Source of the DNA: Sweltsa coloradensis
Lineage: Eukaryota; Arthropoda; Insecta; Plecoptera; Chloroperlidae
Reading direction: 5' to 3'
DNA: 64,000 nt
NCBI GenBank assembly: GCA_024449915.1
Contig: JAMZAV010000101.1
Location: 248,001-312,000 of the forward strand
In this document: positions 34,722 through 45,369 of the stretch, piece by piece
Layout of the letters: each line of letters opens with the position of its first letter
How positions within the stretch are numbered: position 1 is the stretch's first letter
Made by a program: the position numbers and the translations under genes
The notes under the pieces: model-generated
Told to the model about the DNA's origin: nothing
The model's database searches: none
The model's input: the letters and a program-made list of their open reading frames with translations, nothing else

Positions 34722-35157
34722 CATTGATATTTAACCCAGTAGGCTAGATTAGCAGTGTCCAATACTTCCGCACAGGCGCGAGCGTAACAAATTGAAGCGT
34801 CAAAAATCCAGTTCAAGATGGCGATTTGGCGTTTTAATTTATGCTTTTTCAAAGCAATAAAGTATTTTACTGGATTGTGTGATATGGTTTTAGCTTGTGC
34901 AGCATGATATAGAATAAACAGAAACAATAAGAAGTTATTGCATAAGGGAATTTAGTGGATGTTAAAATCTAGTATGCTCAGCTGTCAAACTGGCGGCCAT
35001 CTTTAAAAATATTCGGTCTTCAAATCGCTCCCATTTGATTAACATCAAATATGTTATCTAAACTCATTAAAAACTGTCATTTCAAGATGGCTTCCAATTG
35101 TAACGGAAGTGGACCACCGACTGCTAATCTAGCCTAACAGTAGTTAAATATCAATGT
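34722..35157. mobile_element. Nested TIR element in the hAT element
   Basis: Left ATTGATATTTAAC then TAGGCTAGATTAGCAGT. The right edge is the reverse complement with a 2-3 nt difference between the two blocks. About 435 bp without coding capacity. It could instead be an internal inverted structure of the host hAT element. Confidence 0.6.
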
Positions 35158-35432
35158 TAAAAAGTAATTAATTAAAGTTAAAGTTCGTCCAGAAATAAAG
35201 TAACTGGAAAGTTAAGTTACCATGAAAAGTAACTTGTAAAAGTTTGTTATGCGGCGTTCGTGGAAGAAATGCTAATTGAACGAAAGTAAAAAACTTTAGG
35301 AAACTCATTATAAATTAAAATCAATATGAAATGGAATTCAATAATGTATTCCGGTAATGTAGTGATGATTCTGACTTTAATGTGAATTTACATAAATTGA
35401 CTGTAAACAGGCCATTTCCACTATTCTGCTTA

Positions 35433-36534
35433 GGGTAAGGGAACTAGTTCTGGATCGGGTTAAGCAATATTACAATTTTGAGTATCAGGATTTTTTTTTT
35501 GTTATTCTCCCACATACTATATTCTTATTGATTAACTTTCCGACAATGTTTGCAAAAGAAAAATGTAAAAAAGTTTACGAAGGTACTCAATTAAGCCAAT
35601 TAAAAAAAGTAGTACTTTGATCCAGAACTGATACCCGGGTATCAGTTGTGGATCATTAGCCTAAAACTTTTTAAATTGATATCAGAGGTTCATTGATATG
35701 TTTCATAAGTAGTGATGCAGCCGCACCTGACAAATTTGATTCTGGACGCCCGGTATCAGCATTGATCCACAATCAGTCCCCGGATTAGTTGTGGATCAAA
35801 ATTGTAATTGTGAATTATTTGCAGCAATAAGGCTAACCACAATTTTTTTTTCAATACAAAATTTAAAGACAAAGACAAGAGCTAACACCTGAGTATAAAT
35901 TTTATAAGCCAAATATTCTAAACACAAATTTATATCAAATTCAAAATTTTGAAAAAAAAATATTAAAAAATTAGGCTAGAGACCAAAACTTTTTTTTTTT
36001 TTTTTAGATTTGCATCTGTAAAGCAAGCTCTAACAATAACGTGTGCCTAAATTACTTTTAACTTGGTTTTTAAACACTATTAGGCTAACAGCATAATGTC
36101 CTATTCATTTAACATGGTGTTACGATCTACAAAAACGGACAAAAACCTTTTATTTGTAGACACCCGCAAGGGTGCTTTGAGTAGTTGTACAGTAAATCTG
36201 TAATAGTCGATTCTTAGCAAACTAATAATAAAAATTCTGACAAAGTTGAAAGCTGTGTTAATAACTGATGAAATATTACAATGATAAATGCATGTGTATA
36301 TCAATTGCGTCTGTTGCAAACGGCAACCAATTTGATAGCATTGTTGACTATTTCTACTTAAGTTGACAAATGACTCAACCTGGTGATGACAGGTGTGCAA
36401 TTCCAATGCTCCTTGGATAAATTCATCAGAAAAATATACTGACAGTGCATCTAGTACATTACATGTAGAACTTACACAAGCCCAAGATTTTGATCCACAA
36501 CTCAACACCCGATCCAGAACTAGTTCCCTTACCC
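35433..36534. mobile_element. TIR element with 28-bp perfect ends and TA flanks
   Basis: Ends GGGTAAGGGAACTAGTTCTG (continuing GATCGGGT), exactly mirrored at 36507-36534, with TA on both sides. The interior carries several GATCCA(G/C)AACT-type repeats, including a palindromic GATACCCGGGTATC near 35635. A 135-codon minus-strand frame (36508-36101) has no recognised transposase motif. Nested in the hAT element. Superfamily not determined. Confidence 0.85.
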
Positions 36535-37364
36535 TATAGATTCAACTTTTACAAACACTGAATGAAACGCACAACGCTTTATGACGGTGAATATTATTGA
36601 GGCATAACGAGCGTATAACGCACTACATGCGCCCTAAAGGCTGAGGAAACTCGGCCTGCGAATTTGCAATTGAAACAAAAATGTCACCAAAATAAGCAAT
36701 CTTGCTGCCGCACGTGATGCGTCAATGCCTATGCACTACCACAATACGTGTGGGGGAGGGGGGGGGGGGTTGCCGTCCCTACAGGACAGCTGATGCGAGA
36801 TTTTCTCGGAAACGAGGCTAGATATAGACCTATCCTGATGAATGCGATGTTTATTTCAACGAAGTACAGGCTGCAAAACAAAAGTAACTTTCAACTTAAC
36901 GTCTATTGAAAGTTACCGAAAATATAACTATCAGTTACTTTAAAAAGTTGCCGATTTTGTAAAAGTAACGCGTTACCCTAAAAGTTACTAAAAATATAAC
37001 GCGTTACCACTAACGCGTTACTTTCGTTAAGTTACTCCCCAACTCTGGTTACCGGTATAGTCGTATAAGTTGTTGTTTTGTTGTTTGCTTTGTTGTAAGT
37101 GACGTTTCGATCTCTGATTCGCTAGTCGTAAGAATTTGTTGTTTGGTCGTAAGAAAGATGAATATTTTCAACTTTCTTATGACAAAGACTACGACTAAAC
37201 CATAAGACTTAATCTTGTGACAATATGTGAACGATTAACATGTGTTCCCTATGTTTCATCTGCTTCTTATGACTAGGACTACAACTAGGACTACGACTAC
37301 GACTTTTTGTGAACTGGGCATAAGCGGACTCTTCTAGGTAAATACAACTCTACCTAGGGGCCTA

Positions 37365-37775
37365 GCTAGACCATAAACTTGCCCCTAAGGCATGACCTAG
37401 GGCCTAGGCCTAGCATGCCAAGAGTAGGGACTGGCTAGGCCTAGTCCTTATGTAGGCCTACCTAGGTTAGGCCTAGGCCTAGGCCTACTTGTTAAGACTA
37501 GGGCCATTGCTAGGGCCTAGCTAGGGGCTAGAGGCCGACCTAGGCCTGAAGGCGACACAAAGGAAGTTGGTTTAGCCCTACATTTTAATACAATTAGGCT
37601 AGGCCTAGGCCAAAGGGATATTTAATAGGCCTAAACCTAGGCTTAGGCCTAGGTCCGTCACCTAGGCCTTTGGGTTTATATAAACCCAAATCCTAGGCCT
37701 AGCTAGGCCTAGCTAGCTACTCAAAGGCTAGGGAAAGGCTGGGGCTAGGCCTAGGTCTAGGGCTAGGGCCTATAG
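37365..37775. repeat. GGCCTAG-rich tract
   Basis: Dense clusters of AGGCCTAGGCCTAGG and CTAGCTAGGCC variants, not a regular tandem array. Similar shorter clusters occur at 20545-20620, 45375-45540 and 48013-48120. Confidence 0.8.
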
Positions 37776-38195
37776 GCCAGACCTACCTTAATCGAAGAGA
37801 GACAATTTGATAAATAGGCCTATGCATTTACGTATGCCTCGGCAATATGTGAGTGAGCACAACATCCAAAGATAATTTTACCATTTTGTATCAGGCCCCC
37901 CGGCCTCAGCAATTAGGCCTTCCAAACAGTTGTGCTTGTTGCTTGGAGTGTGTTCGGTGTGTTGTGACTGCAGCAGGTAGGCCGTCGAGTAGAAATCAGC
38001 CAATCAGCAGACAGCAAAGCCGACCTGTGGCCCGTGTTGGTTCTGCGTAAACGCGGTAAACACAGAAATTTAAAAATGACCTCGGTGGCAGCCGAGCAAG
38101 TAGGCCTAGACCTACTTTCGACCTCAAAAAATCTTAAAAACGACGATTCTCTTTTCAACCATACCGTTTTAAAACCTTGGTTAAAACGTCACAAG

Positions 38196-38430
38196 TTCAA
38201 GTTCAAGTTTTTATTGATCCGTTGATCTGATACATTGTACAAATATGGATGTCGTCAAACATCAAAAACTAAATTCAACGTTTTGTTTCCAGTCTTGACT
38301 CGTGCCCGAGGTTTAAGTTTTTTATTATATTATGTTGTGGCTGCTCAGACAGGAAATCATGACTCGGGCCGTTGGGCCCCAGGGCTGTCAAAGATAGATG
38401 GGAAAAACTAAAATGTTCAGATTAGCAGAA
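38196..38430 (-). mobile_element. LINE 3' end with (CTTGAA)n tail
   Basis: On the minus strand: ...GGGCACGAGTCAAGACTGG...GTACAATGTATCAGATCAAC, AATAAAAACTTGAACTTGAA. The end is a short tandem repeat after AATAAA, as in CR1/L2-type LINE 3' ends. Only the untranslated region remains. Confidence 0.65.
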
Positions 38431-38937
38431 CGATAAATAATATGGTGCAAAATGTGATGATGAACTTTTCCTTTCGGGGTATATGACGTAGGCCTATGTT
38501 ATAAATAAATAACATAAATACAAAATAAAATTTAATTTACATCTTAGTATTGTGGTCTAACTAACTTTCGTTTTGTCGTTGTAAATAATTGCATAGTTAA
38601 AAATTGAAAAATCTGTCAATCTCCATCGCTCGTTTCTAATATTATAAACCCAAGCATACAAAAAAAACTTGTAAAACATACAGCCAAACGTGACATGAGA
38701 TCACAAAATCTCAAAACTCAATCTCTCAAGGGATTGTAATAATGTAGGCTACTTTATTCAGTATGTTTGCTACTATTTTCATCATAGTACAGTCTTTCTT
38801 TCAATCAAAACAATTTCAACAACAGTTTACTAAACATGACCATATAACATCCCTACTTTTTACAATCCAATCCTTACATAACCTCTTAAACCTAAATGTG
38901 TATTTTGCCTCTCTTATCTCTTTGGACAGTTTATTAA

Positions 38938-39460
38938 CCCCCAAAATACAAAAATTTGTAAAAAAAAAAAACGGCAGCCAAGCTCTCCTTCCAAAGTCTT
39001 CGGCTGTGAATGCTGTGAGATATAGAAGTTGAGCCAAGCATTTCATTCTTTCTCCCTAGTTTAGCATTGAAATTTGAAAAGAAGTAAGATTATTTCGCCT
39101 GTTGACGAGCGCAAAACCAACCGTTTTCGTGGTAAAAAAAAGTAAAAATTTTAAACCCAAAATCATAAAAAAAAATTACTTGGCCATTGACTATTTAGAG
39201 TCCTCGTACCAAAATCAATAGCCAAGTAATTTTTTTATGATTTTGAGTTTAAAATTTTTACTTTTTTTAACACGAAAATGGTTGGCTTTGCGCTCGTCAA
39301 CAGGCGAAATGATCTTACTTTCTTTTCAATGCTAAACTAGGGAGAAAGAATGAAATGCTTGGCTCAACTTCTATATCTCACAGCATTCACAGCCGAAGAC
39401 TTTGGAAGGAGAGCTTAGCTGCCGTTTTTTTTTTTACAAATTTTTGTATTTTGGGGGGAT
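38938..39460. repeat. Long hairpin, element X copy 1
   Basis: Arms of about 250 bp running from CCCCCAAAATACAAA to TTTGTATTTTGGGGGG, with a loop of about 30 nt near 39190. The open frames at 38763-39046 and inside the arms are by-products. Confidence 0.9.
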
Positions 39461-39762
39461 ATGCAATATACAATGTTTTTATTAAATGCCCTATGATTAA
39501 AGGTCTTGGGTGTTTGTGTGAATGATTTGTTGGCCGTAATACAACACATGACGCATAATTTAAATCAGCAATTAAACTATTAAAATTGTATTAAATACGA
39601 CCGAAAGTTTTTCCCAAAGTTAAGGGTGGTAGGGAACAGTGAGGGTGAAATATCGCTTGCCTCCTGGCGGATTATTATGTTTCATATTACTATGTACCAT
39701 CATGCCAAATTTCATGCTGATAACCCATTTGGTGCCTTCATGGTGAATGCTGGAAATCAAGT

Positions 39763-41113
39763 ACATAGTACATCGACCGATGTACTAGCAACAACGTACA
39801 AGACATATGTACGGCCAGTGCTGGAATATGGTAATGCAGTTCTCATCACAGCACCTAACAGTCACGTCGTCAAGTTAGATAGGGTACAAAACCAGGCCCT
39901 ACGCATAGCTACAGGTGCCACAAAGTCTACCCCTGTTGTTGCAATGGAAATGCTGGTGACTGTCCACCATTAAGTGCTAGGAGAAGCAAAGCAGCGATAT
40001 GCCTACATGAGAAACTTCTGAGACTTGACGAAGAGGAATGGGACAGAGAGCCCGTAGAGAGGCTGAAGACACAAACTACATTTATCACAGCAGCGAAGCA
40101 ACTAAAGAAGCAAATTTTGGGTAAGGTGGATTTACGAGATCGAATGGAGCTTCCTACACCTGATATGAGGGTCGCTGTACTGGAAGTCCAACATGAGCTA
40201 ACGGTGGAAGGAATTGAGAAGAAAAAGGCGGATTATACTGAGGATGAACTTCAATGTCTGACAGTTGCTCATATAGCGAAGCACTACCCCACCCCAGAAT
40301 GGGTACTTGTATATACAGACGGGTCTGCTACCCCAGGGGAGGGAAAAGCAGGGGCTGGGGTATACTGCAATGCATTCAAGCAAGCATTGCCAGCAGGACG
40401 TAATGGAAGCAGTTATGACGGAGAAATCAAGGCAATCAAAGTAGCACTTACTAAAATAAAGGAACAGCAAATACCAAAAGCAGTCATTCTCACAGACTCC
40501 AAAGCAGCCATACAGGCCATTTTGAGTAAGGACATGAGAGACAGTGAGACGTTGGAGTGTAAAAGACTACTGGTCTGGCTGGTAAACAGGAAAAAACAGG
40601 TTACTTACAGTGGGTGCCAGCACACTGTAACATACAAGGAAACGAAAAAGCAGACAGACTCGCGAAAGAGGGGAGCAGGATGAAGCAGAACAAGAAGCCC
40701 CTATCCTACAATGCCGATAAATCTCATGTGAACACGGCAGTGAAAAAACAACATCAAAAAGGTATGGGAGAAGGCAAAAGTAAAGGCAACAGTGGCAAGG
40801 AGCAGCCACAAAAAAACAAAGTGGAGAAATCGGCAGACTGAGACGGCCACAATTCAGATTGGAAAACCGGTCATGACCTGCTAGCTACACACCTTCATAA
40901 ACTGGGGATAACTGACTCAAGCACATGTACACTTTGTGCTACAGAACAGCATACCAGGGAGCACCTACGTAGATGCCCGGTACTTCAAGAATAAGAGACG
41001 CAATGCCAAAAGATATGGAGGAGGCAGAAAGAGAATCCTATCTCTACTGGGAAACACGGAAACGCATGATGGCAAAATAGGTCAATTGCTGGCATAAGAA
41101 GAAGAAGAAGAGG
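39763..41113 (+). pseudogene. 5'-truncated non-LTR retrotransposon with RNase H domain
   Basis: Begins inside the reverse transcriptase thumb (TTYKTYVRPVLEYG, KLDRVQNQALRIATGATK). It frameshifts near 39972 and continues open at 40117-40683 with an RNase H domain: VLVYTDGSA (Asp), YDGEIKAIKVAL (Glu), VILTDSKAAIQAIL (Asp), and, after another shift near 40610, WVPAHCNIQGNEKADRLAKE (Asp). A C-terminal Cys/His knuckle follows (CTLCATEQHTREHLRRC). The 3' end is (AAG)n. It is inserted exactly between GGAAATCAA and GGTAAAAATAA of an element X repeat unit. An I-group LINE is likely, and it is dead. Confidence 0.9.
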
Positions 41114-42440
41114 TAAAAATAACATAAACTATTAGGGATGAGAGCTGAAAAATGTGGTTTAGGAAATGAGAATAGGCCGATTGGGTTACGAACACATTTA
41201 AAACATAATTTACTAATTTGAATAAAAATTCAATTTTGGGTTAGAGCTATGAATTCCAATTTTAGGGGATGATTTAGGGGGTGTTGGGGGTGGAATATCG
41301 CTTGCCTCTCGGCGAATTATTTTTCATATTAGTATGTACCATCATGCTAAATTTCATGCTGATAACTCATTAGGTGCCTTCATGGTGAATGCTGGAAATC
41401 AAGGTAAAAATAATATAAACTATAAGGGATGGGGGTTGAAAAATGGGGTTTAGGAAATGAGAATAGGCCGATTGGGTTAAAACACATTAAAACATAATTT
41501 TAATAGCTAATTTGAAAAAAACATCAATTTTAGATTAGAGCTATGAATTATTCCAATTTTAGGGGGTGTTGGGGGTGGAATATCGCTTGCCTCTCGGCGG
41601 ATTATTTTTCATATTATTATGTACCATCATGTAAAATTCCATGATAGTAACTCATAAGTTGCCTTCATGGTGAATGCTGGAAATCAAGGTAAAAATAATA
41701 TAAACTATTAGGGATGGGGGTTGACAAAATGTGGTTTAGGAAATAAGAATAGGCCGATTGGGTTAGAACACATTAAAACATAATTTAATAATTTGAATAA
41801 AATTTAAATTTTGGGTTAGAGCTATGAATTATTCCAATTTTAGGGGGTGTTGGAGGTGGAATATCGCTTGCCTATAGGCGATCTATTTTTTATATTAGTA
41901 TGTACCATCATGCCAAATTTCATGCTGATAACTCATTAGGTGCCTTAATGGTGAATGCTGGAAATCAAGGTAAAAATAATATAAACTATAAGGGATGGGG
42001 ATTTAAAAAAATGTGGTTTAGGAAATGAGAATAGGCCGATTGGGTTAAAACACATTAAAACATAATTTTAATAACTAATTTGAATAAAACACCAATTTTA
42101 GATTAGAGCTATGAATTATTCCAATTTTAGGGGGTGTTGGGGGTGGAATATCGCTTGCCTCTCGGCAGATTATTTTTCATATTATTATGTACCATCATGT
42201 CAAATTTCATGATGATAACTCATTAGGTGCCTTCATGGTGAATGCTGGAAATCAAGGTAAAAATAATATAAACTATTAGGGATGGGGGTTGATAAAATGT
42301 GGTTTATATAATGAGAATAGGCCGATTGGGTTAAAACACATTAGAACATAATTTTAATAACTAATTTGATTAAAAATTCAATTTTGGGTTAGAGCTATGA
42401 ATTATTTTAATTTTAGGGGATGATTTAGGGGGGGTTGGGG
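41114..42440 (+). repeat. Tandem array of about 284-bp units, element X copy 1
   Basis: Unit boundaries at GGAAATCAAGGTAAAAATAA recur near 41403, 41687, 41969 and 42255. Each unit contains GAATAGGCCGATTGGGTTA, GGGGTGGAATATCGCTTGCC and CATGGTGAATGCTGG. Units alternate slightly in length and sequence, suggesting a two-unit higher-order pattern. Confidence 0.9.
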
Positions 42441-42933
42441 GTGGAATATTGCTTGTCTCTCGGCGGAAGTTTGTGAGTCTGAGGTACATCTAAGTGTGGT
42501 CCAAGTTTCATAGTTCTAAGATTTACCGTTTTCTCTGTAGGCTCTTATTCCTCTCTGGTAGAATCCACTACCCCCCCCCCCCCCCCCCCCCTCCAACAAC
42601 CAACCAACCAACCAGCCAGCCGAAAGATTATCGACGATTTTTACGCACTTTTTCAACACAGAACGGGTTATCGAATAGGTCTGATTTTTTTTTTGGTATG
42701 TCATGGACCACATATCAGGTCATATACCGAGTTTCAAGATTGTAAATCTTTCGGGATGGCGTGTGCAGATAGCTGAAAATTCCCCAACTCGGGTAGCTGT
42801 AAACAGGGCCGAGTTATCGTCGCCTACTAGCAGTCGCGTGCGCTTGGCTGCGGGCGAACGACCGTCGCCCTAGATTCTTTTATAGCTGTATTGAACACTG
42901 ATCTTTTGTATTTTTTCGAATTACACACACTTA

Positions 42934-43197
42934 TTATATAATATAGTTCTTTGTTTTCATTCTTCCATGAACTTCCTCCACTCTCTTGATCTTTTCTTCT
43001 AGATAATCTGGCATTTGTTCATTTTGTATTTTATATATAAAAACTAAGACAAGCATAAGAATGTTTTCTCTTACTGTTAACCAGTTTAGTTCATTTAACA
43101 TGTTTTTGTTTGGAGTCAGTTTTGTACATTTAATGATGCACCTCATTGCTTTATTTTGAATAATTTGTATTCTGTTAATGTCATTTGTATATAGGCA
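42934..43197 (-). pseudogene. LINE reverse transcriptase C-terminal fragment
   Basis: Reads NDINRIQIIQNKAMRCIIKC, then TKLTPNKNMLNELNWLTVRE, then LVLVFIYKIQNEQMPDYLEE. This matches the thumb-to-end region common to jockey/CR1-type LINEs. The frame is open for about 87 codons, then a stop at 42934. No 3' region is recognised because element X begins (or ends) at 42876. Confidence 0.8.
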
Positions 43198-43202
43198 TTA
43201 AA

Positions 43203-43747
43203 CTAGGCCGCTTCGAGAACGCTTTTTCCAGTCGCGTTGATGGATGAGCATATTTTTTGAATACTTTTTCAAAAGTTATTTGATATTACATGTTCATTAT
43301 ACACCTGTAAAAAGCTTATATTAAAACCCTTATTTCTATGAATTTTGACCAACTTTTTCGACTTTTCTTTCAAGAGGCACTACATCACCATAATCTTTAT
43401 GTCACTGTAAAATATGAACGTTGTAGCCCCACCCGTTTGGTCAAAACCGGCCCATATATCACGAAAATATCGTATTAAAAACCGTAGAAAAAATCGTAAA
43501 AGTACGATTTCTATAAGAAATATTGTTTCAAATGTCTCTAAAATCATAACATATATGACTTCAGTGATTTCAATCGTTCCTATAAAGTTTCATCAATATC
43601 GGAGTAGCCGTTTGCCAAATATCACGAAAATATCGCACTAAAAATCGAAAAAAATTACAATACCAACCACACACAGCCGCTTAACGTAAGTAAAAAACAA
43701 ACAAAAAAACACAAAGTCAAATTGAAGTCTTCGCTTCGCTCATCCAA
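43203..43747 (+). mobile_element. Foldback-type repeat, copy H
   Basis: CTAGGCCGCTTCGAGAACGC then GTTGATGGATGAGC on the left, CGCTTCGCTCATCCAA on the right. Belongs to the subfamily with GAACGTTGTAGCCCCACCCG. Located immediately next to a LINE fragment. Confidence 0.75.
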
Positions 43748-43859
43748 TAATATTGTGGCACAAAAATCTAGGTTTGGTTTAACTATAACATTATTTATAA
43801 ATTACTTGTCTGGTCCATTTTGACAATTTATTACTAACACTTCTCATATAACCTACTTT

Positions 43860-43939
43860 AGCTTCGCAAACGCTTTTTTTAGTCGCGTTGATGGATGAGC
43901 TGAAAACGCGCCTGAAAAAGCGTTTGCGAAGCTTCCTAG
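43860..43939. repeat. Solo hairpin of the foldback family
   Basis: An 80-bp inverted repeat: AGCTTCGCAAACGCTTTTTT...AAAAAGCGTTTGCGAAGCT around GTTGATGGATGAGC. It corresponds to the extreme ends of the copies at 43203 and 53801 joined without an interior. Confidence 0.85.
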
Positions 43940-44387
43940 TAGTATAACTTTATTTTAGCATGGTTTGCTATTTTACAAATTGTACAAAGACAATGGTCAA
44001 TAGGACATACCCTACAAATTATTACAACATCCACCCACATGGTCACAACAAAAATTACACATAGACAATCACAAATGAAATATACCCAAATTTTACATTT
44101 AAAATATTTTACCCAAAACACTGGTAAATGGAACATACCTAAATTAGTCTGTATTCCCAATTAGGCCTAGATGGTGAAAACAAAAATTACTCATGGAATA
44201 GCACAATTTGATATTTTACATATTTAAAAAAAATAAAATAATAAAAATAAGGTCAGTAATTTAAAATATCCTTTATAAATTATAAAATCCTAATTGCTAT
44301 TTATTTAAAACCTATCCTATAAAATCAGTCTAGAACATCCCAGAAGGTAATACTTTCAGTTTTATTAGGAACTATTTTAGGGTGATT

Positions 44388-44905
44388 TTAATACATACAT
44401 GCACAAAAACCTCTCTTCCTGAACCTTTCAACTTTACAGTTTCTAACATCCAATGGTAGCCTGTTATCGAATGCCTTAATGAAAATTGATTGTTTGCCAT
44501 ACTCACTGCATACCCTTCTAATAAAAATATCTGCCTTAATTTCTCAATGTATATATTTGAACTTCAGAATTTGGTTGCAATTTCCTGCACAGATATTCAG
44601 GAGCTTTACCATGATAAATTCTATGAATGAAACATAGGGTATTTAACACAATTCTGCTTCGCACATTTTAACGTACTGATGTTCTCCTATTTACCCTTAA
44701 TAAACTCCTCATTGCCCTATTTTGGATTTTTTGCATTGCCTCATTGATTAAAGAAGGCTATCGCGATAGCCTTCTTTAATCAATGATTGCCTGGATCTCA
44801 TTTTTTTGTAACATAAAAAGAATTGAGCTACAGTAACCAATAATAGGAGCAACAATTGCTCGGTAGGTTTGAATTTTTGCATTGAATGGCAAGTTAGTAT
44901 TGTAT
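44388..44905 (-). pseudogene. LINE C-terminal remnant split by a palindrome
   Basis: Reads TYRAIVAPIIGYCSSILFML and KNEIQA, then (after the palindrome) QKIQNRAMRSLLRVNRRTSV, LNTLCFIHRIYHGKAPEYLC and IKAFDNRLPLDVRNCKVERF, with a stop at 44390-44388. The order matches the end of jockey-type LINE proteins. Contains several stops. Confidence 0.8.
44742..44785. repeat. 44-bp perfect palindrome inserted in a LINE
   Basis: CATTGATTAAAGAAGGCTATCG is followed directly by its exact reverse complement, with no loop. On the minus strand it is bounded by AGGCAAT on both sides. Removing the palindrome and one AGGCAAT restores the LINE codon order (EIQAMQKIQNRAM). Confidence 0.9.
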
Positions 44906-45089
44906 GCTAGTGTATACAGATTGCGAAAATGCAGTAGGGTACATAATTAAGCTTGGCATTTCTTTTAGATCTCATTGCTTAGTTTAATTGTGTATGGTTT
45001 GGCTGTATTTTTACAAGATTTTTACAGTTTCGGTTTAGCCATCGAGCTTCATTGATCGATCGTTCTGCACTCTGGTGGAAGATTGTGCC

Positions 45090-45263
45090 CTAATGAAATA
45101 GATGGCGGTGGCTAAACACTTAAAACAGGCTGTGTGACGTTTAGGCCTAGATTCTAAACTCTGAAGGGAAAACAGGAAGTAAATTTAGGTGTCAAAAATC
45201 TTTGAGTGATAATTTTATTCAAGCTTATTCTTCTTCCAAAAAAGCAAATTCGGAATCAGGAAG
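45090..45263 (+). promoter_or_regulatory. Probable UBE2M promoter and 5' untranslated region
   Basis: Immediately upstream of the start codon are an AGATGGCGG motif (about 45100-45108, YY1-like), TGTGACGT (45133-45140, CRE-like) and ACAGGAAGT (45172-45180, ETS-like). These are common in TATA-less housekeeping promoters. The transcription start cannot be placed from sequence alone. Confidence 0.4.
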
Positions 45264-45369
45264 ATGATAAAGTTGTTTTCTCTAAAACAACAGAAAAAAG
45301 ATGGGGAATCAGTACCTGGCAGGCCTAATCAGAAAAAAGCTTCTGCTGCCCAGCTGAGAATAACAAAAG
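45264..45369 (+). CDS. UBE2M: UBE2M exon 1
   Basis: ATG at 45264, 35 codons plus one base, donor GTAACC. Encodes [16 protein letters not shown], then [12 protein letters not shown]. The Met-Ile-Lys-Leu start is the conserved DCN1-binding N terminus, so the start is secure. Confidence 0.96.

Larger units (their letters stand above)
34658..37047. mobile_element. hAT element with exact 8-bp target duplication
   Basis: Ends CAGAGTTGGGGAAGTTAGTC and, in reverse complement, CAGAGTTGGGGAGTAACTTA. Subterminal AGTAACTTTT/GTAACGCGTTAC motifs are typical of a widespread hAT group. The flanks GTTACCGG at 34650-34657 and 37048-37055 are identical. 2,390 bp, no transposase recognised. It has itself been invaded by two smaller TIR elements. 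Confidence 0.93.
38938..42876 (+). mobile_element. Composite element X, copy 1
   Basis: From left to right: a long inverted repeat (38938-39460), a unique stretch with ATCAGCAATTAAACTATTAA, a tandem array of about 284-bp units (first unit from about 39620, later ones 41114-42440), and a unique 3' part with a C-run and (CCAA)n ending GAACGACCGTCGCCCTAGA. The same order occurs at 59005-61694. No terminal inverted repeats are seen. The 3' end forms a small hairpin GGGCGA...TCGCCC next to CTAG. The array is split by a retrotransposon (39763-41113). Confidence 0.75.

Noticed and set aside
36101..36508. 135-codon minus-strand frame in the 1.1-kb TIR element
   Set aside because: No transposase motif, and it runs into the terminal inverted repeat. 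Probably non-coding.
38077..38225. MTSVAAEQVGLDLLS... frame as a first exon
   Set aside because: Its end runs into the LINE 3' tail, it has no canonical donor and no homology I recognise.
39018..39046. Open frames shared by 38816-39046, 58963-59172 and 59330-59545
   Set aside because: They are translations of the element X hairpin arms in different copies and orientations, not a gene.
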